DNA of 64,000 bases from Pseudomonadota bacterium (GCA_023388255.1 JAEWGO010000015.1:1-64000), one strand, 5' to 3'; numbered from the stretch's first letter, positions 52,469-62,283 are shown. Made by a program: numbers and translations. Notes: a model not told the origin generated them from the sequence alone.

Positions 52469-52787
52469 GTTCTTTCAGGGGTTTTTGCCGCCGAGCACGC
52501 GATCGCAAGGACAGAGGCGTCGTGCTCGGACGAGCAGTATAGCCTAGCAAAGAGCGTTGCCTCGAAGGTGGTCGCGCCCAGCGCAGCTGCCCGAAGGACG
52601 AGGCATGGGATGTGCCGAGCAAATCCGCCGCGCGCCGCCTCTCGACTACGCGGTGTTTTGTCGCGCGGCATCGGCGTGGGATGACATGCCGCCTTCCGTG
52701 CCTGCGGAGCGGCCGCTATACTTCTCCGACTTACCAGTGCGTGCTTCCGCCTCCTGCGGTCGTCCACGCTTTCGCAGAGGTGATTCC
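52469..52787. other. tRNA upstream region and cytochrome c promoter
   Basis: A 319-base gap. TATACT at 52717-52722 is a probable -10 box for the cytochrome gene 66 bases downstream. AGAGG (52776-52780) is its ribosome-binding site. AGTATAGCC near 52535 on the complementary strand may be the tRNA -10. Nothing else is apparent. Confidence 0.4.
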
Positions 52788-53318
52788 GTGACCAATCCCG
52801 TCACCCCGACCGATTCGGCGTTCCTGAAGAATTTCGCGCTGCTGATCGGCTTCCTGGCGGTTGTCGCCATTTTGCTGATCGCGTTGGCGGCGCATATCTA
52901 CGGCAAGAATCCGCCGCCGTCGAATCCGGGCAAGGAAACGGCGTTGGCTCAGCGCATTGCGCCGGTCGGTGGCGTGTATGCCGGCGACACCGGCCGCGCT
53001 GCGATGCAGGCGGCGCAGGATGCGGCGGCCAAGGCGGCGGCGTCGCAGGTCGCCTACGGCGGCACCACCGACGGCAAGACGATTTTCGGCAATCTCTGCC
53101 ACAGCTGCCACGAAACGGGAGCGGGCGGCGCGCCGAAGCTCAGCGACAAGGCGGTCTGGGCGCCGCGTCTGGCCGAGGGTGCCGCGACGCTGATCAAGCA
53201 TGCGACCGAGGGCTACACCGGCAAGAGCGGCATGATGCCGGCGCGCGGCGGCAATCCGGCGCTGAACGACGAGCAGGTCAAGGCCACCGTCGAGTGGATG
53301 ATCAGCCAAGTCAAATGA
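52788..53318 (+). CDS. Membrane-anchored c5-type cytochrome c
   Basis: This 176-aa protein starts with GTG, supported by GAGG upstream. It has one N-terminal membrane helix (LLIGFLAVVAILLIALAAH), a Pro/Ala/Gln-rich linker, and a mono-heme cytochrome c5-type domain with CXXCH = CHSCH (near residue 105) and the distal Met in GKSGMMPARGG. It carries electrons in the periplasm, likely to a terminal oxidase. Confidence 0.9.
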   Translation: MTNPVTPTDSAFLKNFALLIGFLAVVAILLIALAAHIYGKNPPPSNPGKETALAQRIAPVGGVYAGDTGRAAMQAAQDAAAKAAASQVAYGGTTDGKTIFGNLCHSCHETGAGGAPKLSDKAVWAPRLAEGAATLIKHATEGYTGKSGMMPARGGNPALNDEQVKATVEWMISQVK

Positions 53319-53412
53319 TGCGTTTTCGCGCTGTCCCTGGGCAGCGCGTGCGTCATTGGGTCGAGGAGTGTCGACGGCCAACGCGTCGTCGACGAAACGA
53401 AATCATTGAAAC

Positions 53413-53440
53413 CGCCGCCCTACGGGCGGCGATTTTGTTT
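53413..53440 (+). terminator. Rho-independent terminator after cytochrome gene
   Basis: CGCCGCCC-TAC-GGGCGGCG followed by ATTTTGTTTTT. It terminates the cytochrome gene and lies between converging genes. Confidence 0.88.
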
Positions 53441-53454
53441 TTGCCGCAGCAGGA

Positions 53455-54057
53455 TCAGCGCGGAATGGTTTCTGCCAGGCGCTCGCGCTCGCGTGCCGCA
53501 TGCGCGACGAGATCCGGAAAGAACGCCGCGAAGTATCGTCCGAGCGGCTCCGCACGCGCCACGATCACCGGCAACGCGTCGCTGAGCGGATTCTCGCGCG
53601 AGAGGCGATGCGACAGTCCGCGCAGCACGTCGTCGATCATCGCGATCTCGCGGTAGCGTTCGGGCAGGTCGTTCATCTGCAGGTAACGTGCGAAGTCGCG
53701 CATGCGCGGCGGCAACTCGGCGGCGCGCGTGGCGAGCAGCGCCTGCACCTCGCGCGAAAACGCGTGCAGTGAGCCGTCGGCATGGCTCGCCCAGTCGCGT
53801 GCGAGCAGGTGATCGAACCAGACATCGAGCAGGATGCCGGCATAGCGCCGGTATGGCGGTTCGAACAACGCGCGCGCGGCGACCACGTGCGGGTGCGCGT
53901 CGGTGTACGTGTCCACCGAACGATGTAGCGCGATGCCGATGCGCACGCCGCGCGGCAACGCGGGGTCGAGCGCGCCGCGCAGGAAATCGGCGATCAGGCC
54001 GCCGAGCATGAGGTCGGCGTCGGGCGCTGCGAGCCACGCATGCGCGAGGTGATTCAT
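53455..54057 (-). CDS. acpH: Acyl carrier protein phosphodiesterase AcpH
   Basis: This 200-aa HD-type hydrolase removes the 4'-phosphopantetheine from holo-ACP. MNHLAHAWLA at the start, LIADFLRG and the IALHRSVDTYTDAHP motif (with metal-binding His and Asp) and ILLDVWFDHLLARDW are family signatures. It is divergent from the alpha/beta hydrolase gene across 47 bases. Confidence 0.9.
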   Translation of the reverse strand: MNHLAHAWLAAPDADLMLGGLIADFLRGALDPALPRGVRIGIALHRSVDTYTDAHPHVVAARALFEPPYRRYAGILLDVWFDHLLARDWASHADGSLHAFSREVQALLATRAAELPPRMRDFARYLQMNDLPERYREIAMIDDVLRGLSHRLSRENPLSDALPVIVARAEPLGRYFAAFFPDLVAHAARERERLAETIPR

Positions 54058-54090
54058 CGGGAGGTCGATGGATGGTGCATCGCCTCACGC

Positions 54091-54096
54091 TATCAT
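54091..54096 (+). promoter_or_regulatory. Candidate -10 box with leaderless spacing
   Basis: TATCAT with exactly eight bases before the ATG at 54105. No Shine-Dalgarno sequence is present. The same eight-base spacing occurs at nhaP2 and queF. Confidence 0.45.
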
Positions 54097-54104
54097 GCGC
54101 GGTG

Positions 54105-54791
54105 ATGAATACCGACGAGCGCGAACATCCAATGCCTGCATTCCCCGCCGACGGCGGGTCGTTTCTGCTGCCAGGCGTGGCCGGCGCGATCGAGCTGGCC
54201 TGCGCCGTGCCCGAAGCGACGATCGCGCGCGCCGGCATCGCGATCATCAGCCACCCGCATCCGCTGCAGGGCGGCACGATGCACAACAAGGTCGTCACGA
54301 TCCTCGAGCGTTCGCTGCTCGAACTCGGCCTCGCGACGGTGCGATACAACTTCCGCGGTGTCGGCCAGTCGGAAGGCGTGCATGACAACGGCGTCGGCGA
54401 GACCGACGATCTCAGCGCGATCGCGGAATGGGTACGCGCCGTTCGTCCTGGCGACAGGCTGTGGCTGGCCGGCTTCTCGTTCGGCAGCTACGTCACCCTG
54501 CGCGCAGCCGGGCGTCTCGATCCGGCGCAGCTGATCCTGATCGCGCCGCCGGTCGGGCGCTGGGATTTCAGCGAGGTCGCTGCGCCGCGTTGCCCATGGC
54601 TGATCGTGCAAGGCGAGGAAGACGAGATCGTCGAAGCCAAGGCCGTTTTCGCCTGGGCCGAAACGCTGCAGCCGCCGCCGCAACTCGTGCGCATGCCGGA
54701 AACCGGGCACTTCTTCCATCGCCGCCTGATGGACCTGCGTGGCGCATTGAAGAACGCGCTGGCCGCGAACCTGCCGCCGCCGATCGAATGA
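54105..54791 (+). CDS. Alpha/beta hydrolase
   Basis: This 228-aa cytoplasmic serine hydrolase of the dienelactone-hydrolase-like group has AIISHPHPLQGGTMHNKVV, VRYNFRGVGQSEG, the nucleophile elbow AGFSFGSYV, an Asp in VQGEEDEIVEA, and a His in ETGHFFHRRL. Substrate unknown. The start at 54105 fits the leaderless -10 spacing; an ATG at 54132 is possible. It ends by overlapping zapE (ATGA). Confidence 0.85.
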   Translation: MNTDEREHPMPAFPADGGSFLLPGVAGAIELACAVPEATIARAGIAIISHPHPLQGGTMHNKVVTILERSLLELGLATVRYNFRGVGQSEGVHDNGVGETDDLSAIAEWVRAVRPGDRLWLAGFSFGSYVTLRAAGRLDPAQLILIAPPVGRWDFSEVAAPRCPWLIVQGEEDEIVEAKAVFAWAETLQPPPQLVRMPETGHFFHRRLMDLRGALKNALAANLPPPIE

Positions 54792-55900
54792 GTGGCGCAC
54801 CGGATGTGGCGGCGCCTGCAGGGTTGCCGAGCGAGCGCTATGGTGCCGGTGTCGCAGCCGGCGAATGGCAGGACGATCCCGCGCAGCGCTTGGTACTGCC
54901 GTCGCTGGACCGGCTTTGCACGGCACTCGCCGATACGCGCGCGCCATCGTTGTGGCAGCGCCTGCGCGGCGGCGCGGTCGAATCGCCGCGTGGACTGTAC
55001 CTGTGGGGACGCGTCGGCCGCGGCAAGACCTTCCTGACCGACCTGCTCGTCGCCGCGGCGCCGACATCGCGCAAGCGCCGCGTGCATTTCCACCGTTTCA
55101 TGCAGGACGTGCACGCGGAGCTGCGCGCACTTGAAGGTCGCAGCGATCCCTTGGTCGAAGTCGCCGCACGCATCGCCGCCGAAGTGCGCCTGCTCGTGCT
55201 CGACGAATTCTTCGTCGGCGACATCGGCGACGCGATGATCCTCGCCAACCTGCTGCGCGCGCTGATCGAGCGCGACGTCGTGCTGGTGACGACCTCGAAC
55301 ACGCCGCCGCCGGAGCTGTACAAGGACGGCCTGCAGCGCGAGCGTTTCCTGCCGGCGATCGCCTTGATCGAGCGGCATTGCGAAGTGGCTGAACTCGCCT
55401 CGCCGCAGGATTGGCGGCTGCGTGCGCTGAAGCAGGCGCCGGTGTACTACACGCCGCTCGGGTTCGACGCCGAACGCGCGCTGCGCGCCGCGTTCAACCG
55501 GGTCGCGCATGGCACGTCGCGGAGTGACTTCGGACTGGACGTCAACGGCAGGACGATCGCCGTGCGCGAGGAAATCGACGGCGCGATCTGGTTCGAATTC
55601 GCCGCGCTGTGCGAAGGCCCGCGCGCGGTCGCCGACTACATCGAACTCGCGACGGCATACCACACGATCGTCGTCTCCAACGTTCCCGAATTCACCCCGC
55701 AGACCGATGACGCCGCGCGGCGCTTCATCGAACTCGTCGACGAGGTGTACGACCGCGGCGTCAAACTGGTGCTGTCGGCGGCGGTGCCGATCGTCGAGTT
55801 GTACGACGGCGAGCGCCTGCGTGCGGAGTTCTCGCGCACCGAATCGCGCCTGATCGAGATGCAGAGCGAGGACTATCTCGCGCGCGAACACCGCGCCTGA
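54788..55900 (+). CDS. zapE: Cell division ATPase ZapE (AFG1-like)
   Basis: This 370-aa AFG1/LACE1-family P-loop ATPase associates with FtsZ in E. coli. Walker A is GRVGRGKTFLTDLL, Walker B LLVLDEFFVGDIGDAMIL, and VHFHRFMQDVHAEL and TSNTPPPELYKDGLQRERFL are signature segments. It overlaps the hydrolase stop by four bases, suggesting co-translation. Confidence 0.93.
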   Translation: MSGAPDVAAPAGLPSERYGAGVAAGEWQDDPAQRLVLPSLDRLCTALADTRAPSLWQRLRGGAVESPRGLYLWGRVGRGKTFLTDLLVAAAPTSRKRRVHFHRFMQDVHAELRALEGRSDPLVEVAARIAAEVRLLVLDEFFVGDIGDAMILANLLRALIERDVVLVTTSNTPPPELYKDGLQRERFLPAIALIERHCEVAELASPQDWRLRALKQAPVYYTPLGFDAERALRAAFNRVAHGTSRSDFGLDVNGRTIAVREEIDGAIWFEFAALCEGPRAVADYIELATAYHTIVVSNVPEFTPQTDDAARRFIELVDEVYDRGVKLVLSAAVPIVELYDGERLRAEFSRTESRLIEMQSEDYLAREHRA

Positions 55901-56229
55901 ATCCTCGGGGGCACGGATTCCGCGCGTCAGGGCTTGTTGATATGTCTCTGCGCGCCCCCATGCCTGCTGCGTTGCGCCGCTGACAGGAAAGTTCTTCGCG
56001 TTTCGTTCCACATGTCGATTCCGGCGTTTTCCGTTCGACGCTGGAAGCGGGACGCGTCGTTCATCGCTCATCGCAACGCATGACGTTCGTCCATTGTTCC
56101 GCCGCGGCGGCGGCGGCTATCGTGCGCGTCGACTGGATGGGGTCGGCGGCGTTGCCGGCGCCTCTCGCTTGCTCACTGCGATGCGCCCCTGTATATTGAA
56201 CTGACTGGTTCAATAATTGGAAGCGTCCC
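55901..56229. other. Intergenic region upstream of the RND efflux operon
   Basis: A 329-base gap. It carries a perfect palindromic operator (56195-56214) overlapping a TATATT -10-like box (56192-56197), just before the efflux operon. No regulator gene lies here. The rest shows no gene and no strong hairpin. Confidence 0.45.
56195..56214. promoter_or_regulatory. Palindromic operator of the RND efflux operon
   Basis: ATTGAAC-TGACTG-GTTCAAT is a perfect 20-bp dyad with a six-base centre, 15 bases before the first ATG. The form is typical of TetR-family repressors of RND pumps. No TetR-type gene is within the window, so the cognate regulator would be encoded elsewhere. Confidence 0.7.
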
Positions 56230-57759
56230 ATGCTCGGGAATTGGCAAGGTCGACATGCGGGTTCCGCGCCGCACGCTTCGTCGGGCAGCGCCATCGCTCG
56301 CTCGCTGGCACTGGCGTGCGCCGTCGTGCTGGCGGGTTGCGCGGCGGGCCCGGACTTCCGTGCGCCCGCGGCGCCCGCGGGCAATGGTTACCAAGCCGGT
56401 GCGCTACCGCAGGCGACGGTCGCCAGCAATGCTCCGACCGGCGACGCACAGCGATTCCTCGAAGGCGCGGCAGTGCCGCAGCGCTGGTGGACGACGTTCT
56501 CCAGCATCGAACTCGATCGTCGTGTCGATGAAGCGCTCGCGCACAGCCCGACGATCGCTTCCGCGCAGGCCGCGCTGCGGCAGGCACAGGAAAACGCGAA
56601 CGCCGCGCGTGGTTCGCTGTTCCCGAGTGTCGACGCGAAGGCCGGGGCTGCGCGCGGCAACGCGAACGGCCTCGGTGCCGGTGGTGGAGCCGGTAGCTCG
56701 ACGTTCTCGCTCTACAACGCCGGCGTCGACGTCGGTTATACGCTCGACCTGTTCGGCGGAGTGCGCCGTGGCATCGAGGCGCAATCGGCGCTGACCGATT
56801 TCCAGCAGTTCCAGTTGCGCGGCACCTATCTCAGTCTCGCCGCGAATGTCGCCACCACCAGTTTCCGCGAAGCCTCGCTGCGCGGACAGATCGGTGCGAT
56901 CGAAGACATCGTCGACGCGTACCAGAAACAGCTTTCGCTGGTCGAGCAGCAGCACGAGATCGGCGCGAAGTCTCTTGCCGACGTGCTGGTGATCCGCACC
57001 CAGGTAGCCGCCACGCGCGCGCAATTGCCGGCCTTGCGCCAGGCATTGGCACAGACGCAGACCCAACTCGCGGTCTATCTCGGTCGCTTGCCGTCGCAGG
57101 CCGAACTTGCAGCGGTCGAGCTGGACGCGCTCGCGTTGCCGCACGACGTGCCGGTCAGCCTGCCGTCCGTACTGGTGCGCCAGCGTCCGGACATCCTCGC
57201 CGCGGAAGCGCAATTGCATCAGGCCACCGCTGCGGTCGGCGTCGCCACCGCAAACCTGTTTCCGCAGATCACGTTGAGCGCGAGCCTTGGTTCGCAGGCA
57301 TTGAAGGCCGACGACCTGTTTTCCGGCGGCACCAAGGCGTGGAGCCTCGGCGCGAACCTGCTCGCGCCGATTTTCCACGGCGGTTCGCTGCGCGCGCAAA
57401 AACGCGCGGCCGAAGCCGGCCTGGACAAGGCGGCGGCCGACTACCGGAACACCGTGCTGACCGCATTCCAGAACGTCGCCGACAGCTTGCGCGCGCTCGA
57501 ACTCGATGCCGAGAACCTGAAGGCGCAGGCCGATGCCGAGCAATCGGCGCAGCGCAGCCGCGATCTGGTGCAGGTGCAATACAAGGACGGCGCAGCGAGC
57601 TATCTGCAGGTACTGGACGCGACGCGCCAATACCAGCAGGCGCGCATCGGCCTGATCCAGGCGCGCGCGGCGCGCCTGTCCGATACCGCTGCGTTGTATG
57701 CGGCACTCGGCGGCGGCTGGCAGGGCGATGCTGCGACGTCGCTGGCCAGCACGCCGTAG
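56230..57759 (+). CDS. RND efflux outer-membrane lipoprotein (NodT/OprM family)
   Basis: This 509-aa TolC-like channel has lipobox VLAGC (Cys at 37). WWTTFSSIELDRRVDEAL and the coiled repeats SAQAALRQAQENANAARG are the first OEP half. The second OEP half has VGVATANLFPQITLSASLG and VLRQRPDIL-like SVLVRQRPDILAAEAQLH. First gene of a three-gene efflux operon. It forms the exit duct with the fusion protein and pump below. Confidence 0.93.
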   Translation: MLGNWQGRHAGSAPHASSGSAIARSLALACAVVLAGCAAGPDFRAPAAPAGNGYQAGALPQATVASNAPTGDAQRFLEGAAVPQRWWTTFSSIELDRRVDEALAHSPTIASAQAALRQAQENANAARGSLFPSVDAKAGAARGNANGLGAGGGAGSSTFSLYNAGVDVGYTLDLFGGVRRGIEAQSALTDFQQFQLRGTYLSLAANVATTSFREASLRGQIGAIEDIVDAYQKQLSLVEQQHEIGAKSLADVLVIRTQVAATRAQLPALRQALAQTQTQLAVYLGRLPSQAELAAVELDALALPHDVPVSLPSVLVRQRPDILAAEAQLHQATAAVGVATANLFPQITLSASLGSQALKADDLFSGGTKAWSLGANLLAPIFHGGSLRAQKRAAEAGLDKAAADYRNTVLTAFQNVADSLRALELDAENLKAQADAEQSAQRSRDLVQVQYKDGAASYLQVLDATRQYQQARIGLIQARAARLSDTAALYAALGGGWQGDAATSLASTP

Positions 57760-57853
57760 CAGATGACACACGGCGCGAAGGCGCCGGCCGGTTCGCACTG
57801 CGATCCGGCCAAACGAACATCATCGATTGAAGTTTCGACACGAGGAGTCGGGC

Positions 57854-59020
57854 ATGGCCCCGCGCACTGAACGCAAACCGAGCACGACCAAACGCATGAT
57901 CGTCATGCTGATCCTGATCGGCCTGCTGCTGTTCCTGCTGGTCGGCTGGAACGTCATGGGCAAGATCGGCATGAAGCAATTCATGGCGAACATGAAGGAG
58001 CCGCCGCAGACCGTGTCGGCGCTGAAGGTCAGCGCATCCGACTGGCAGCCGACGTTGTCCGCGGTGGGTACCTTGCGCGCGGCGCGCGGCGCCGATCTCG
58101 CGCTGGAAACGGCAGGGTTGGTCACGCGCGTGAACCTGAAGTCCGGCGACGAGGTCAAGCAGGGCGATCTGCTGCTGCAGTTGAACGACAGCGACGAGAC
58201 GGCCAACCTGCGCCAGCTCGAAGCGGCATCCGCGCTGTCGGCACTCACCTTCGATCGCGCCAAGCGCCAGCTCGCGGTGCAGGCAATCAGCAAGGCCGAC
58301 TACGACACTGCCGCGGCGGATCTGAAAGCCAAGCAGGCGGCCGTCGCGCAACAGCAGGCGGTGATCGCCAAGAAGCAGTTGCGCGCGCCGTTCGCCGGTC
58401 GCGCCGGCATCGTCACCCTGAGTGCGGGCACCTATCTCAATGCCGGAACCGCGATCGTCACCTTGCAGCAGCTCGATCCGGTCTTCGTCGACTTCCATGT
58501 GCCGCAGCGCAACCTCGGCCAGATCAAGCCCGGCCAGAAGATGGTGCTGACGCTCGACGCATTCCCCGGCAAGACCTTCGAGGGCGTGCTGTCGGCGGTC
58601 AACCCGAAGGTCGACGGCGACACGCGCAACGTGCAGGTCGAGGCAAGCGTGCCGAATCCGGATCATCTGCTGGTGCCGGGCATGTTCGCCAACGCCGCGA
58701 TCGATGTCGGCGACAGCGAGCGCCACCTGACGCTGCCGCAAAGCGCGATCAGCTTCAATCCGTATGGCGAGACCGTGTTCGTGGTCAAGCACTCGGACAA
58801 GAAGGACGACAAGGGCAAGCCGGAATTGCCGACCGCGCAGCAGGTATTCGTCACCACCGGTGCCAAGCGCGGCGATCAGGTCGCCGTCACCAGCGGCATC
58901 GAGGATGGCGTGGAAGTCGTCACCAGCGGCCAGCTGAAACTCAAGAACGGCACGCCGCTGATCATCGACAACACGGTGCAACCGCCGAACAGCGCGAACC
59001 CGAAGCCGCAGGAACATTGA
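57854..59020 (+). CDS. RND efflux periplasmic adaptor subunit
   Basis: This 388-aa membrane fusion protein has one N-terminal helix (MLILIGLLLFLLVGWNVMG), then ALETAGLVTRVNLKSGDEVKQGDLLLQL and the lipoyl half-motif KKQLRAPFAGRAGIVTLSAG with a coiled coil between, then beta-barrel and membrane-proximal domains (PQVFV-like PTAQQVFVTTG). GAGGAG is six bases before the ATG at 57854. It joins the pump to the outer-membrane channel. Confidence 0.93.
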   Translation: MAPRTERKPSTTKRMIVMLILIGLLLFLLVGWNVMGKIGMKQFMANMKEPPQTVSALKVSASDWQPTLSAVGTLRAARGADLALETAGLVTRVNLKSGDEVKQGDLLLQLNDSDETANLRQLEAASALSALTFDRAKRQLAVQAISKADYDTAAADLKAKQAAVAQQQAVIAKKQLRAPFAGRAGIVTLSAGTYLNAGTAIVTLQQLDPVFVDFHVPQRNLGQIKPGQKMVLTLDAFPGKTFEGVLSAVNPKVDGDTRNVQVEASVPNPDHLLVPGMFANAAIDVGDSERHLTLPQSAISFNPYGETVFVVKHSDKKDDKGKPELPTAQQVFVTTGAKRGDQVAVTSGIEDGVEVVTSGQLKLKNGTPLIIDNTVQPPNSANPKPQEH

Positions 59021-59028
59021 TTCTTCGA

Positions 59029-59049
59029 CCTTCTCCCGTTGGGAGAAGG
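59029..59049. repeat. CTTCTCCC-type palindromic repeat between adaptor and pump genes
   Basis: CCTTCTCCC-GTT-GGGAGAAGG is a perfect 9-bp stem with a three-base loop, nine bases after the adaptor stop. It resembles the dispersed GGGAGAGGG-type palindromes of xanthomonads and may act as an mRNA stabiliser or partial terminator. Confidence 0.5.
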
Positions 59050-59114
59050 CTCCAACGCGGACATTCGCCCGCTCCCCGATTCCCGCGATCACGGACGATC
59101 GCAAAGGCAACGAC

Positions 59115-62100
59115 ATGAAATTCACCGACCTCTTCATCAGCAAACCGGTCATGGCGATCGTCGTCAGCGCGCTGATCCTCGTGCTCGGCCTGCGCTCGGT
59201 CAGCGACCTCAGCGTGCGCCAGTATCCGAAGACCGAGAACGCCGTCGTCACGGTATCGACCGCCTACTACGGCGCCGATGCGCAGACCGTCGCCGGCTTC
59301 ATCACGCAGCCGCTCGAATCGGCGATCGCGCAGGCGCAGGGTATCGACTACCTGTCCTCGTCAAGCCTGTCCGGCGTGTCGACGATCACCGCGACCTTGC
59401 GCCTCAACTACGACTCCAACCGTGCATTGACCGAGATCCAGACCCAGGTCAGCTCGGTGCGCAACCAGCTACCGCCGCAGGCGCAGCAGCCGGTGATCTC
59501 GGTGCAGCTCGGCCAGACCACCGACGCGATGTACCTCGGCTTCTTCAGCCAGACCCTGCCGACCAACAACATCACCGACTACCTGCTGCGCGTGGTCAAG
59601 CCGCAGCTCGACTCGATCGACGGCGTGCAGACTGCCGAACTGCTCGGCGCGCGCCAGTTCGCGTTGCGCGCATGGCTCGACCCGGCGCGCCTTGCCGCGC
59701 ACGGCGTCACCGCGGCCGAGGTGTACGCCGCGATGTCGGCGAACAACTACCTCGCCGCGGTCGGCGCGAGCAAGGGCGACGCGGTCACGATCCCGCTGAC
59801 CGCAGCGACCGATCTGCACTCGGTGGCCGAATTCCGCCGTCTCGCGATCAAGCAGAAGGACGGCGCGATCGTGCGCCTCGAAGATGTCGCCAACGTCGTG
59901 CTCGGCGCGGAGGACTACGATTCCTCGGTCGCATTGAACGGCCAGCAGTCGGTCTTCCTCGGCATCAAGGTCGCGCCCGAGGCGAACATCCTCGATGTCG
60001 CGGCGAAGGTGCGCCAGGTGTTCCCGGAAATCCAGAAGCAGTTGCCGACCGGTCTCAGCGCGAACATCGGCTACGACGCGACCGACTTCATCAACACCTC
60101 GATCGACGAGGTCGTCAAGACCCTGATCGAGGCGCTGGTGATCGTCACCATCGTGATCTTCCTGTTCCTCGGCAGCTTCCGTGCAGTGATCATCCCGGTC
60201 ATCGCGATGCCGCTGTCGCTGGTCGGCACGTTCTTCGTGATGCTCGCACTCGGCTACTCGATCAACCTGATCACCCTCCTTGCGCTGGTGTTGGCCATCG
60301 GTCTGGTCGTCGACGATGCGATCATCGTCGTCGAGAACGTCGACCGCCACATGAAGGAGGAGGGCAAGTCGCCGCTGCAGGCCGCGCTGCTCGCCGCGCG
60401 CGAGCTTGGCGGCCCGATCCTCGCGATGACGATCGTGCTGATCGCGGTGTACGTGCCGATCGGTTTCCAGGGCGGCTTGACCGGCGCGCTGTTCACCGAG
60501 TTCGCGTTCACCCTGGCCGGCGCGGTCACCGTGTCGGCGATCGTCGCGCTGACCTTGTCGCCGATGCTGTGCTCGCGCTTCTTCAAGAGCGATCAGGAAA
60601 ACGGCCGCTTCGCGCGCTTCATCGATCGCCAGTTCGAACGCCTGCACAGCGGCTACGAACGTCGCCTGCACGGCACGCTCGAAACCTGGATCGTGCCGGT
60701 CGTGATGGGCCTGCTGCTGCTCGGCGGCACCACGTATCTGTTCATGAACTCGAAGGCGGAACTCGCGCCGGAAGAGGACCAGGGCATCGTCGTCGGCATG
60801 TCGCTGGCGGCGCCCAATGCCGCGCCGTCGCAGACCTCCGGTTTGATGGCGCAGGCCTACGACATCGCCAAGTCGTTGCCCGAGACGCAACTGGTGTTCC
60901 AGTTCACCGGTTTCTCCGGTCCGAATTCGCTGCTCACCGGCGTACTGTTCAAGCCGTGGGACAAGCGCACGAAGAACGCGCATCAATTGCAGGAGGAACT
61001 GCAGCAGAAATGGGGCAGCATGGCCGCGGCGAACACGGTCGCGTTCCAGTTCCCGCCACTGCCGGGTGCGACCGGCATGCCGGTCGAAGTCGTGATGTCG
61101 ACCACCGAACCGTTCGAGAACCTCAATGAGGTCGCGATCAACGTGCTCGACAAGCTGCGCAAGAGCGGCATGTTCTTCTTCGTCGATACCAACCTCAAGA
61201 TCGACAAGCCGCAGAGCACGGTCGAGCTCGATCGCGACATGGTCACTTCGCTCGGCCTGACCCAGCAGGACGTCGGTTCCTCGCTCGGCGCCGCGCTCGG
61301 CGGCGGCTACGTCAACTACTTCTCGATCGCGGGACGCTCGTACAAGGTGATCCCGCAGGTGCTGCAGACCGATCGCCTGAATCCGGAGCAGGTGCTCGAC
61401 AACTACATTCGTGCACCGGATGGTTCGATGATTCCGGCCTCGACCGTGGCGACGATCAGGAACGAGGTCGTGCCGCAGGCGCTGACGCGTTTCCAGCAGC
61501 TGAATGCGGTCACGTTCCAGGGGGTTCCGGCGGTGGCGCAGGGCGATGCGATCGAGTTCGTCAAGCAGACGATTCGCGACACCGCGCCGTCGAGCTACCA
61601 GATCGACTACTCCGGCCAGGCGCGCCAGTTCGTGCACGAATCCGGTGGTTTCGCGCTGACCCTGCTGTTCGCTGTCATCATCGTGTTCCTCGCGTTGGCC
61701 GCACAGTTCAACTCGTTGCGCGATCCGATCGTGATCCTGGTGTCGGTGCCGATGGCGCTGTTCGGCGCGCTGGTCTTCATCAACATCCTGCCAGGCCTGG
61801 TCGGCATGAAGGCTATCGGCTTCGGCTGGAACACGTCGCTGAACATCTACACACAGGTCGGCCTGGTCACCCTGATGGGCCTGATTTCCAAACACGGCAT
61901 CCTCATCGTGCAGTTCGCCAACGAAATGCAGCGCAGCGGCATGGGCAAGCGCGAGGCGATCGAACACGCCGCAGCGGTGCGCCTGCGACCGATCCTGATG
62001 ACGACCGCGGCGATGGTGCTCGGCGTCGTGCCGCTCGTGATCGCCTCCGGAGCGGGCGCGGCCGGACGCTTCAACATGGGCCTGGTCATCACCAGCGGAT

Positions 62101-62228
62101 TGACGATCGGCACCTTGTTCACGCTGTTCGTCGTGCCGGCGTTCTACATGCTGCTGGCCGAGGACCATCACGCGGAGAAGGCGCGCGATGTGTCGGCAGG
62201 CCTGGATGAGCCCGCGCCCGCGCATTGA
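59115..62228 (+). CDS. RND multidrug efflux permease
   Basis: This 1037-aa proton-driven HAE1-type pump has 12 transmembrane helices with two large periplasmic loops. The TM4 charged residues are in GLVVDDAIIVVENVDRH, and the tandem TM10/11 part has GLISKHGILIVQFANEM. Near the N-terminus is VRQYPKTENAVVTVSTAYYG. GFSGPNSLLTGVLFKPWDKR and related loops place it near the TriC/MexK-like or MdtF-like groups. AAGG precedes the ATG. Substrates unknown. Confidence 0.95.
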   Translation: MKFTDLFISKPVMAIVVSALILVLGLRSVSDLSVRQYPKTENAVVTVSTAYYGADAQTVAGFITQPLESAIAQAQGIDYLSSSSLSGVSTITATLRLNYDSNRALTEIQTQVSSVRNQLPPQAQQPVISVQLGQTTDAMYLGFFSQTLPTNNITDYLLRVVKPQLDSIDGVQTAELLGARQFALRAWLDPARLAAHGVTAAEVYAAMSANNYLAAVGASKGDAVTIPLTAATDLHSVAEFRRLAIKQKDGAIVRLEDVANVVLGAEDYDSSVALNGQQSVFLGIKVAPEANILDVAAKVRQVFPEIQKQLPTGLSANIGYDATDFINTSIDEVVKTLIEALVIVTIVIFLFLGSFRAVIIPVIAMPLSLVGTFFVMLALGYSINLITLLALVLAIGLVVDDAIIVVENVDRHMKEEGKSPLQAALLAARELGGPILAMTIVLIAVYVPIGFQGGLTGALFTEFAFTLAGAVTVSAIVALTLSPMLCSRFFKSDQENGRFARFIDRQFERLHSGYERRLHGTLETWIVPVVMGLLLLGGTTYLFMNSKAELAPEEDQGIVVGMSLAAPNAAPSQTSGLMAQAYDIAKSLPETQLVFQFTGFSGPNSLLTGVLFKPWDKRTKNAHQLQEELQQKWGSMAAANTVAFQFPPLPGATGMPVEVVMSTTEPFENLNEVAINVLDKLRKSGMFFFVDTNLKIDKPQSTVELDRDMVTSLGLTQQDVGSSLGAALGGGYVNYFSIAGRSYKVIPQVLQTDRLNPEQVLDNYIRAPDGSMIPASTVATIRNEVVPQALTRFQQLNAVTFQGVPAVAQGDAIEFVKQTIRDTAPSSYQIDYSGQARQFVHESGGFALTLLFAVIIVFLALAAQFNSLRDPIVILVSVPMALFGALVFINILPGLVGMKAIGFGWNTSLNIYTQVGLVTLMGLISKHGILIVQFANEMQRSGMGKREAIEHAAAVRLRPILMTTAAMVLGVVPLVIASGAGAAGRFNMGLVITSGLTIGTLFTLFVVPAFYMLLAEDHHAEKARDVSAGLDEPAPAH

Positions 62229-62283
62229 TCGAACGCACGCCGCACCGTCGCAGTTCGCGGCGGTGCGCCGCGGCGAAGCGCTC

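Noticed and set aside
59469..62225. A 918-codon open frame antisense to the RND pump gene
   Set aside because: It mirrors a strongly conserved pump gene. The translation is rich in His/Arg/Asp/Glu with no folded-domain motif, as expected for the reverse frame of a GC-rich gene.
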